From positions 1 through 10,286 of the forward strand of contig NZ_DGDC01000021.1 of assembly GCF_002385225.1 (NCBI RefSeq): a DNA stretch of 10,286 bases, written 5' to 3'. Both the position numbers and the translations under genes were made by a program. The notes below the pieces were generated by a model. It did no database searches and was not told the origin of the DNA. It saw only the letters and a list, made by a program, of their open reading frames with translations. Below, piece after piece: positions 1 through 6,661 of the stretch; position 1 is the first letter of the stretch, and each line of letters opens with the position of its first letter. Source of the DNA: Psychrobacter sp. UBA3962 (GTDB lineage: Bacteria > Pseudomonadota > Gammaproteobacteria > Pseudomonadales > Moraxellaceae).

Positions 1-1
1 G

Positions 2-229
2 GGTTGGTCGGATGCTTACAATCTAAGCGATTTACTACAAGGTGAAACCATAGGCGATGCCGCTAACCTTGCAGATTATCTAAATTGGGATGCAGTGACC
101 GAAGTGCTAAGTGTGAGTGTAGATGGCAACTTTAGTGGAGGATACAATGCCGCTCAAAGTGATCTAAATATTCAAATTGATAACTACGCAGGTGACTTTA
201 ATAACTTGGTAGATAATCATATTATTTAG
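2..229 (+). CDS. C-terminal end of a probable type I-secreted RTX adhesin (partial)
   Basis: Only the last 75 codons are in the window; the frame is open from base 2 to a TAG at 227-229. The peptide has the layout of the C-terminal target domain found in type I secretion substrates of the VC_A0849 subclass. It starts with a 'NLSDLLQGE' segment, followed by 'NLADYLNW', a strand-rich stretch with 'LSVSVDGNFSGG', and an ending close to 'LVDNHII'. In that family the 'DLSDLL..GE' segment follows the RTX repeats and the end carries the uncleaved signal read by the ABC transporter/TolC machinery. The rest of the protein is probably a large repetitive adhesin, which is inference because no repeats are visible here. 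A strong terminator follows about 105 bp downstream, so it ends its own transcript. Confidence 0.7.
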   Translation, partial: GWSDAYNLSDLLQGETIGDAANLADYLNWDAVTEVLSVSVDGNFSGGYNAAQSDLNIQIDNYAGDFNNLVDNHII

Positions 230-272
230 GAACTAGAGAGGACTAACCATTACTAGCTAACGTTTGTCTAAC

Positions 273-313
273 TAGCCAAGCTTCTGTCCTGTAATGTAGT
301 AAGAAAACTTGGC
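273..313. repeat. imperfect inverted repeat TAGCCAAG / CTTGGC after the partial adhesin gene
   Basis: TAGCCAAG at 273-280 faces CTTGGC at 308-313, giving a 6-bp perfect arm around a 27-nt loop. The same TAGCCAAG/CTTGGC(TA) pair occurs after the next gene at 3256-3288, again just before an intrinsic terminator. It may be a 3' mRNA stem, but the loop is long and the arm short, so a role is uncertain. Confidence 0.3.
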
Positions 314-334
314 ACGAATAAAGCCAGACAGTAT

Positions 335-367
335 AAAGCCAGAGTATTAATACTCTGGCTTTTTTTT
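335..367 (+). terminator. strong Rho-independent terminator
   Basis: A perfect 12-bp inverted repeat has arms 335-346 (AAAGCCAGAGTA) and 351-362, a TTAA loop at 347-350, and a run of T to 367. The stem is GC-containing and directly followed by the T-tract. It separates the partial adhesin gene from the 907-residue gene, so the latter must have its own promoter in 368-514. No convincing -35/-10 pair was found there. Confidence 0.9.
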
Positions 368-514
368 ATTTTCATTAAGTCAATCTGAAGCCATGAGGTT
401 AAAGATGAGCGTAATTAGTATATTTGTACTATAAACACTAGTACCTGCTAGGCCTATAGTAATTAAGCGCCATTTAATTTACTAAACAATAAAAACATAC
501 AGGGCTTATTTATA

Positions 515-3238
515 ATGAATAATATAAATCAAAAAATAATATCAGACGTATTTAATATTAATAATAAAAACATAAATAATAATGCAGAAGTAGTTGTCGC
601 TGCTATTCAACCACAAATACTAGCGATAGACCCAAGTTATGTGCTGGCCGTCTCGGTTGATAGTATTACAGGAGACAATGTTATTAATATCGTTGAAGCC
701 AGCCAGGAGGTAGTGTTAACCGGAACAGTGGCTGGTAATTATGGAGAGCTTATTTCGGTTACAGTGACCATAAACGACAATGAATATGAAGCCAAGTTGG
801 ATTCAAATAACGCTTATTCAGTAGCTGTATCGGGCAGTGATTTAGTAGCTGATAACTCGGTATCGGTAGCAGCTTTTGCAGTTGATTCAACCGAGAATAC
901 TTATAACGGTGAAATAGAGCACAGTTACGATGTACAACTTGAGCCGCGAGCTGCTCCCAATGTTGTCATTACCGAAGATATTGACGATGATGGGGTTATC
1001 GAAAACTCAGAGCTTCAAGACACAGTAGATTATGTGGTAACAGTAGATGCAGATGCGACTGTGGGCAATACGCTGCAAATCACCACCACCTATACTGAGA
1101 ATGGGGTGGTCACCGATAATGTCATAGAGATAATGGTTACCGAAGAGATTATTGCAAATGGTTACACTGGCTCGTTTACGGACGTTACTGGCCCCACTGA
1201 TGGTTCAGAAATCATAGTGGACACTATTATCATTGATCAGTATGAAAACGCTTCAACCACCAGTACCGATTCTGCGGTACTAAATCTAACCGAAATTGAC
1301 CCTTGTGAAGATCCTGGTATTGATGCGGATCCAGTATTTTTATGGCATCTAGGTGCTAATCTTACTGCGACAGAAGGTCCATCAGATCAGCGTGGCAAAA
1401 CTGGTGGGAAGTATGGCGATGATATAAATTATGCTACTAGCGATTTGAACGATGCTATCTATATCGGTTATAGCGGACTAGACAATGATGATAATTTAGT
1501 TAAATCTCCTTGGGATGGTGATTTTGAAAGAGATCATGGAGATGGGAATGCATTATGGAGCTTGGAGACCTATGGTGGTCATGATTTAGTACATATTCGT
1601 GAGGATCAAAATGCTTATACGTCTGCCAAATTAGGTAGCGGGAACGATACTTATTATGTTCAAGGTGAAATGGATGCGGTATTGAGTTTGGCCCAAACTA
1701 ATCTTGAAGCTCGAAGCTATATCTATACTGAAGAATGTAACGACACTGTGGTAATCGGTGGTAATGGCGAAGGTAAGGTCACAGGGTGGGGTATAGACGG
1801 TGGTCGTATCTTTATGGGACGTGGTAATGACGAGGTGACAGTGTATGGTGAAATGGATGACGGTGGTGTCATTGATTTAGGCGCAGGTCGTGTTGAATTT
1901 GCTTTAGATGAGCAAGCAGCAGCATCAGTAGATAGTGCTGAGCATACTAACTATCTGACGATTACCCATAATCTTGGAAATGCTGGTGCAAATGATTTTG
2001 GTCATGTCTTTGGTGGTGATGCAAATGACAATGTTAGCATTGGTACCTTCGTTGAAGGCACTAGTGAAGTTAATTTAGGTGAGGGTACTAATAATATCGA
2101 TATTGGAGATGATTTAGACGGTCAGTCTAAGATTATTACCGGTAGTGGAGTCGACACTCTAGTCATTGGCGATGATACAGAAGACTCTTCATCAATTGAT
2201 TTAGGAGATGGCAATAACTCAATCACTATTGCCAGTTATGTCGAAGACCACTCTACTATCAAAGTGGGTAATGGTAATGATGTCATCGAGGTGGCTAAAT
2301 CTATGGTCAATCACAGCGAAATCCATCTCGGTGAAGGTGACAACTCGCTAAGCTTCGGCAAAAATATTTTAGGGGCAACGCATATCACAGCAAGCGCTGG
2401 TGTGGATACGCTTGTGGTAGGTCATAAAATTGATGGTCGTGCCGATATTGACTTAGGAGCCGGCAATAATATTATTACTACGGGTGATGATGTTGATGGT
2501 CATAGCCGATTAACTACTCATGAAGGCAGTGATACCTTAACAGTCGGTGAAGATGTTGAAGATTATGCGGTTATTGATTTAGGTGATGGTGACAATATTA
2601 TTAACGTAGCAAGGCATATAGAAGATCATTCAACCATTATTACCGGTGACGGGGAAGATACTTTAGCTGTTGAAGGGTCAACTTTAAATCATGCTTCAGT
2701 GAATCTTGGAGGTGGCAGCGATGTCATGAGCGTTGTAAATAGCGTCAAAGGAGATTCAAGTATAGATTTAGGTATGGGTGACGATATCATTACGGTCTGT
2801 GGTTCAGATTTATCAGGTCTTATCGCTGGAGGCTCAGGTACAGACACCCTAATATTAGATTATAGTTTAGATAGCCGTTTGGTAGACGGCAATAGACATA
2901 TTACCAATGCAACGACAGAGAATTTGACGGGTATCGAGAGGGTTGAGCTAAACGGCCAAAATGTTTTAGATGTCCGGTTTGAGGATATATTGCAAGATAC
3001 TGACCGTGAATCGGCATTATTTATTAATGGTAATGATCTAAGTAAGGTCGACTTAGGCTCAACTAACTGGAGTAGTGATGATACTTCTAAAGCGAAAATG
3101 GATGATGTGACTGGGGGTGATTGGTCACTGGTCAACAGCGAAGTTATTGCTGGCGTGAGTTATGACGTGTATCAACATTCAAACGCTGTGAGCGCGCTAA
3201 ATGATGTCTATATTGAACAAGGGGTTATGGTTATTTAA
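515..3238 (+). CDS. RTX/Ig-like secreted protein with 21-residue solenoid repeats, probable type I-secreted adhesin
   Basis: This 907-residue acidic protein has no Sec signal, as expected for type I secretion. After an Asn-rich start, residues ~48-143 form a Bap-type Ig-like domain with 'ITGDNVIN..EAS' and 'GSDLVADNSVSV'. A second such domain (~150-262) opens with a perfect EF-hand loop, D155-E166. Residues ~371-518 hold degenerate RTX-like coils. Residues 519-784 are a regular 21-residue repeat array with G-x-G-x-[DN] turns. The tail (~785-907), with 'GIERVELNGQNVLDVRFEDIL' split by turns and a final 'GVSYDVY', resembles the end module of Acinetobacter/Psychrobacter giant adhesins. It is short for that class, and it has three Cys although RTX proteins usually have few. 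Start: ATG 515 with AGGG at 501-504. Likely role is surface attachment or biofilm; enzymatic activity is not evident. Transporter genes are not in the window. Confidence 0.8.
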   Translation: MNNINQKIISDVFNINNKNINNNAEVVVAAIQPQILAIDPSYVLAVSVDSITGDNVINIVEASQEVVLTGTVAGNYGELISVTVTINDNEYEAKLDSNNAYSVAVSGSDLVADNSVSVAAFAVDSTENTYNGEIEHSYDVQLEPRAAPNVVITEDIDDDGVIENSELQDTVDYVVTVDADATVGNTLQITTTYTENGVVTDNVIEIMVTEEIIANGYTGSFTDVTGPTDGSEIIVDTIIIDQYENASTTSTDSAVLNLTEIDPCEDPGIDADPVFLWHLGANLTATEGPSDQRGKTGGKYGDDINYATSDLNDAIYIGYSGLDNDDNLVKSPWDGDFERDHGDGNALWSLETYGGHDLVHIREDQNAYTSAKLGSGNDTYYVQGEMDAVLSLAQTNLEARSYIYTEECNDTVVIGGNGEGKVTGWGIDGGRIFMGRGNDEVTVYGEMDDGGVIDLGAGRVEFALDEQAAASVDSAEHTNYLTITHNLGNAGANDFGHVFGGDANDNVSIGTFVEGTSEVNLGEGTNNIDIGDDLDGQSKIITGSGVDTLVIGDDTEDSSSIDLGDGNNSITIASYVEDHSTIKVGNGNDVIEVAKSMVNHSEIHLGEGDNSLSFGKNILGATHITASAGVDTLVVGHKIDGRADIDLGAGNNIITTGDDVDGHSRLTTHEGSDTLTVGEDVEDYAVIDLGDGDNIINVARHIEDHSTIITGDGEDTLAVEGSTLNHASVNLGGGSDVMSVVNSVKGDSSIDLGMGDDIITVCGSDLSGLIAGGSGTDTLILDYSLDSRLVDGNRHITNATTENLTGIERVELNGQNVLDVRFEDILQDTDRESALFINGNDLSKVDLGSTNWSSDDTSKAKMDDVTGGDWSLVNSEVIAGVSYDVYQHSNAVSALNDVYIEQGVMVI
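2069..2866 (+). repeat. tandem array of ~13 coding repeats, 21 residues (63 bp) each
   Basis: Repeat starts fall at residues 519, 540, 561, 582, 603, 624, 645, 666, 687, 708, 729, 750 and 770. The spacing is exactly 21 residues, except the last full unit, which is 20. Each unit begins with a hydrophobic residue, then x-[LT]-G-x-G-x-[ND]-x-[IL]-x-[VI], and ends with a less conserved half such as 'VEDHST', 'VDGHSR' or 'IEDHST'. DNA identity between units is modest, so the array is old or kept at protein level only. The half-repeat with the glycine-rich turn is RTX-like; the 21-residue coil length differs from the classic 9- or 18-residue RTX beta-roll. Confidence 0.85.
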
Positions 3239-3255
3239 TCAGCAACTATTTTATT

Positions 3256-3288
3256 CTTGGCTATTAGAATCATAGTTCCTTAGCCAAG
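3256..3288. repeat. inverted repeat CTTGGCTA / TAGCCAAG after the RTX gene
   Basis: There is a perfect 8-bp inverted repeat, 3256-3263 against 3281-3288, with a 17-nt loop. It lies 18 bp past the stop codon and about 20 bp before the terminator hairpin. The same 8-mer (273-280) follows the preceding adhesin gene. It could protect the 3' end of the mRNA or be a degraded remnant of a duplicated gene end. Confidence 0.4.
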
Positions 3289-3306
3289 CCTTGAATGCAC
3301 AAAGTT

Positions 3307-3343
3307 AAAAAGCCACAGACTTAAAGAACATGTGGCTTTTTTA
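3307..3343 (+). terminator. Rho-independent terminator of the RTX gene
   Basis: A 10-bp perfect stem, AAAAGCCACA (3308-3317) with TGTGGCTTTT (3331-3340), encloses a 13-nt loop and continues into a T-run to 3342. It sits ~70 bp downstream of the RTX stop codon and should isolate it from the two-component genes. Confidence 0.85.
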
Positions 3344-3626
3344 TTAGCTGTACTTTTTTAGGTATAGGTAAAAACAGCAGATAACAATAAAAATAGATAA
3401 GTAACTACGTGAATTTAAAGAGTGAATATTGTTAAGTTTTTATTAAATAAATATGAGATAAATAAAAAGATAAGTTGATTTTATAATTTAGTCAAAACTA
3501 CCTATAGCAACTAATAAATTATGTTAATGTAAATAGGAGTAGGAAGGTAATTGATAATAATAATTTAACAATATGCTTTAAAGCTCAGGTTGTAATTCTT
3601 TTATACTTCGCTAATAGTGAAAAACT
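3344..3626. other. AT-rich non-coding stretch upstream of the response regulator
   Basis: No open frame or RNA gene is supported here. The stretch is very AT-rich and should contain the promoter of the two-component genes. TATAAT at 3482-3487 and TATACT at 3602-3607 are possible -10 elements, but neither has a good -35 at the usual distance. A purine-rich AGGAGTAGGAAGG around 3535-3547 looks like a ribosome binding site but leads into no frame of useful length. Confidence 0.5.
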
Positions 3627-4271
3627 ATGATGAATAATACTTTGCATAAGAAAAACATCTTACTAATAGATGATCATGAACTATTTAGGGTAGGACTTCG
3701 CCTCATACTAGAGCCAGAAACAGATGCCAATATTATAGAAATAGAAAAAATTAGTGATTTAAGCTTAGTCAGTACAAACATAGACGTAGTTCTGCTCGAT
3801 ATTTGTTTGCCAGGTATCAATGGTCTTGAGGGTATGTCAATTATTCAAAAGCATTGGCCCAAGTCCAGGATTATGCTTCTTTCTGCTTCTAATTATCATG
3901 ACAATATTAATACCGCTTTAGAGTCTGGAGCTAGCTGTTTTTTAAATAAAAACTCAGCCCCTGAAGTCATCATTAAAACAGTTCAGTCGCTACTAAAAAA
4001 AAGAAGCCTAAAAAAAATTTTCAATAATGGAAATGGAGAAGAGTGCTCCGCTATAAATAAGCCTAAGCCTATGTTAAGCAATAGGCTGTTAGAAGTGCTA
4101 GCTTTGCTTGCTCAGGGCATAAGTAATAAGGAAATAGCAGATCAGCTATTTATTAGCGAGCACACTGTACGCAATCACATTGCAACGCTCATGTCGCATT
4201 TTGATGTACATAATCGTACTCAAATTATTATAGAGGCACAACGGGCTGGATATCTATCCAATTTTGATTAG
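3627..4271 (+). CDS. NarL/FixJ-family response regulator (receiver + LuxR HTH)
   Basis: This 214-residue DNA-binding response regulator has an N-terminal receiver (~10-125). It shows the acidic pair D15-D16, the phosphoacceptor D58 in 'LLDICLPG', S86 at the switch position and the conserved K108. A LuxR-type helix-turn-helix lies at ~148-210, with 'SNKEIADQLFISEHTVRNH' and 'VHNRTQ'. All key residues are intact, so it should be a phosphorylation-dependent transcription factor. The hybrid kinase 65 bp downstream is its natural partner and is probably co-transcribed. The start is ATG 3627 or the adjacent ATG 3630. A stop at 3618-3620 excludes anything earlier in frame, and there is no good Shine-Dalgarno, which suggests weak translation or an unusual leader. 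Its targets are unknown; the adjacent adhesin genes are candidates by position only. Confidence 0.93.
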   Translation: MMNNTLHKKNILLIDDHELFRVGLRLILEPETDANIIEIEKISDLSLVSTNIDVVLLDICLPGINGLEGMSIIQKHWPKSRIMLLSASNYHDNINTALESGASCFLNKNSAPEVIIKTVQSLLKKRSLKKIFNNGNGEECSAINKPKPMLSNRLLEVLALLAQGISNKEIADQLFISEHTVRNHIATLMSHFDVHNRTQIIIEAQRAGYLSNFD

Positions 4272-4336
4272 TACTCATAAGGTCTTGACTGGTGTGATGG
4301 TTTATCCCCTCATTTGATAACAATCTCGGAGCAAGT

Positions 4337-6484
4337 ATGATACTGCTAGATGATATTGGAGGGTTAAGTCATTTAATTGCTAATCAAAAAACAGCTGAAG
4401 CTATTTTGTCTAAGCAAGTACGCCATGTGAATCAAGTGCTGCCTTACTTCTTAGGGGGCATATTGATTACTGGTTTTATTTTTCTTGTGATGATGGTGTT
4501 TGCGCTACCTACGAAGCTTCTTTATAGCCCCATTCACTTTACCTGGGTTATTTATCATAGCTTTACCATCATTATATGTTGGTATCTTTGGAAAAAAGCC
4601 CTAGCTGATTCAACGAAAATTACACATAGTTATCTTAAAAAGATTTTTTTTATTTTACTTATCTCTTTACTCTCAGCCAATATTTTTGGTTTGGCTTTTT
4701 ATATTATTTTAAAAAATTCGGTCTTTGGTTCGTTAGTAATTGAACCTAGTTTATTTTATATATGGATTATTTATCATAGCTTGGCACTTTATCTGTGTTA
4801 TCGCAGTTGGAAAGACATAGATAAAGTCATTGATGAAATGCAAAATGGTCATTCGTTATCACCCATTGGAGAGACGTTAGGCGCTAATAATTTATACTTC
4901 AGACCAGAGACTAATCATCAAGCTGATTACCTAGCAAGTTATACCGCTTATAGAGTTCTATTTACTTGTATGATGTTGTTAGGCTGCTTATGGGCCATAG
5001 CAGTAGCAAAGGTTTTAAGTACCGATATCGACCTATCGGTGTCTTTGTTCGTTTTAATAGGTTTGAACTTTACAATTATCAGTGCTGCAATGTCTAGTAT
5101 TGGCATTTTTCGACAGGTGTTAAATGCTTTTGCAATCCCCAGTTTACTAACTTGGTCTACTATATTCTTCTATATCAACGACTATCAATTGATAGTTCTT
5201 TCTCTAGTGGTAATAGTCTTTGTCTTAACACATTGTTATTTTGCCAAAAATCATTGGCTTAACTCGATTAGGACCATTGAAATCTATCTTGAAAATACTC
5301 AGTTGGTTTCACGGCTTGAAAGCAAGTCGAAACAGCTACAGCGAGTCAGTGCTGCAAAGACTCAATTTTTGGCAGCGGCTAGTCACGACCTACGCCAGCC
5401 AGCACATGCCTTAAACTTATTTATTGAAACTTTATCTAGGACGAAATTAGACGATAAACAGCGAAGTATTGTTGAGTATGCAAAAAATGCGAGTCAATCT
5501 AGTAGCGATATGTTAAATAGCATTCTAGATTACTCGCATTTAGAATCAGGAGAAATGATACCTAATATCGTTGCAACAGATTTAGATGCCATTTTACAGC
5601 ACTTAGTCGATGAGTTTAGCGCTGAAGCTGCACTTAAGGGAATAAGTTTACACTATAAAAAGACTAACCTATGCGTAGCAACCGACCCTTCGATGTTGTC
5701 TTTGATTTTAAGGAATTTTCTGAGTAATGCGCTACGTTATACCGCTAAGGGCGGAGTGTTAATAGGGGTGCGTTACGTAGCTGAACAAAACCAGACAAAT
5801 AAATCTGATACACGTCTTTGTCGAATTGCTGTTTGGGACACCGGATCAGGCATTAAAGAAGAAGAGTTAGAAGGGGTCTTTGATTCTTTCCATCAACTGG
5901 AGCGTAATAACCAAACCAATCAAGGTTTAGGTTTGGGATTGTCTATTGCTAAAGGTTTGGCCAAATTATTAGATACTCCTATACATGTTAAGTCTGTGTT
6001 TAATCGAGGCTCTCAATTTTATATCGATGTGCCGACATGCAAATTTAATGAAGAAGCCGATAAAGTAGATGAGTCATTTAAGACTAATAAAATTTCCAAA
6101 GTCAGTATCTTAGTAGTAGAGGATGATGATACGGTGTTGGTCTCTATGAAATTGTTATTAGAGTCTTGGGGGTATAAGGTATTAGGTGCTCATAATGTAC
6201 AGGAAGCCGCAAAACAATATCGATTACATACCCCGCAGTTAGTTATTACTGACTATCAGTTGGCAGAACTTTGTACTGGCGTGGAGGTGTTAACAGTCAT
6301 TAAAAGTATGGCTGCTTTAATGGGAACTGACTCTTCACTACAGTGCCTAATTTTAACTGGGGATACCAACCCTAAAATTTTAAAAATTGCTAAAAATTTA
6401 GAAGTGGCTTTATTGCATAAACCTATAACGCCCTTATCTTTAAGAAATAAGTTAAAAGAGCTTGTGTCAATGCTGTCAGTCTAG
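4337..6484 (+). CDS. hybrid sensor histidine kinase with polytopic membrane sensor and C-terminal receiver
   Basis: This is a 715-residue inner-membrane kinase. The N-terminal ~300 residues hold about seven or eight hydrophobic segments (near 37-57, 66-84, 103-125, 138-156, 205-225, 232-256, 265-280, 284-302). A short coiled-coil-like linker (~311-340) leads to the dimerisation helix with the phosphorylated H350 in 'ASHDLRQPAHAL'. The ATPase domain shows N464 in the N box, D501 in 'DTGSGI' and the 'GLGLGLSIAKG' box. A receiver (~589-715) has E595-D598, phosphoacceptor D639 and K695. No Hpt domain is present, so H350 may phosphorylate the neighbouring NarL-type regulator directly while D639 modulates the flow. 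That is inference. The start ATG 4337 has GGAG at 4328-4331. The ligand is unknown, as no periplasmic domain of any size is seen. Confidence 0.93.
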   Translation: MILLDDIGGLSHLIANQKTAEAILSKQVRHVNQVLPYFLGGILITGFIFLVMMVFALPTKLLYSPIHFTWVIYHSFTIIICWYLWKKALADSTKITHSYLKKIFFILLISLLSANIFGLAFYIILKNSVFGSLVIEPSLFYIWIIYHSLALYLCYRSWKDIDKVIDEMQNGHSLSPIGETLGANNLYFRPETNHQADYLASYTAYRVLFTCMMLLGCLWAIAVAKVLSTDIDLSVSLFVLIGLNFTIISAAMSSIGIFRQVLNAFAIPSLLTWSTIFFYINDYQLIVLSLVVIVFVLTHCYFAKNHWLNSIRTIEIYLENTQLVSRLESKSKQLQRVSAAKTQFLAAASHDLRQPAHALNLFIETLSRTKLDDKQRSIVEYAKNASQSSSDMLNSILDYSHLESGEMIPNIVATDLDAILQHLVDEFSAEAALKGISLHYKKTNLCVATDPSMLSLILRNFLSNALRYTAKGGVLIGVRYVAEQNQTNKSDTRLCRIAVWDTGSGIKEEELEGVFDSFHQLERNNQTNQGLGLGLSIAKGLAKLLDTPIHVKSVFNRGSQFYIDVPTCKFNEEADKVDESFKTNKISKVSILVVEDDDTVLVSMKLLLESWGYKVLGAHNVQEAAKQYRLHTPQLVITDYQLAELCTGVEVLTVIKSMAALMGTDSSLQCLILTGDTNPKILKIAKNLEVALLHKPITPLSLRNKLKELVSMLSV

Positions 6485-6540
6485 CTTTTGTTAACCTGAA
6501 TATCGCGATGGCTTATAGTTAGATATAATGTCTTTTTTTA

Positions 6541-6558
6541 ATCTTAATCTTAATCTTA
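6541..6558 (+). repeat. three tandem copies of the hexamer ATCTTA
   Basis: ATCTTA occurs three times head to tail in the gap between the kinase and the peptidase gene, after a T-run at 6533-6539. It is a short microsatellite with no visible function. Copy-number change could alter spacing in the upstream region of the peptidase gene. Confidence 0.6.
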
Positions 6559-6605
6559 GTCTGCTATTAGTGTATTGTCGATCTAACCCAAACTCAATAC
6601 CTATA

Positions 6606-6644
6606 TTTTATCGGCTGATAAAAACTCTACTTTTAGATATAAAA
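6606..6644. repeat. two small AT-rich inverted repeats before the peptidase gene
   Basis: TTTTATC (6606-6612) pairs with GATAAAA (6617-6623) around GGCT. Directly after it, TTTTA (6631-6635) pairs with TAAAA (6640-6644) around GATA. Both are followed by AAACT or ACT, so the two units look like a degenerate direct repeat. They end 7 bp before the Shine-Dalgarno. They could be an operator or a leader structure, but AT-rich DNA produces such repeats by chance. Confidence 0.25.
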
Positions 6645-6661
6645 ACTATTAAGGAAATATT

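Noticed and set aside
393..434. Tiny frame starting ATGAGGTTAAAG, 13 codons, possible leader peptide
   Set aside because: No ribosome binding site, and no attenuator-like hairpins follow it before the RTX gene.
2069..2866. The periodic region as a CRISPR array or DNA tandem repeat
   Set aside because: The periodicity is in protein only, DNA units are too diverged, and the frame is open throughout.
2860..3135. Open frame on the reverse strand, 91 residues
   Set aside because: It lies wholly inside the 907-residue gene, and its translation is Ser/Leu-rich without any domain, as expected for an antisense shadow.
4285..4290. TTGACT as a -35 for a separate kinase promoter
   Set aside because: No -10-like hexamer at 16-19 bp; co-transcription with the regulator gene is simpler.
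6524..6529. TATAAT as a promoter -10 for the peptidase gene
   Set aside because: No acceptable -35 lies 16-18 bp upstream, and it is 130 bp from the start codon in AT-rich DNA. It is possible but not supported.
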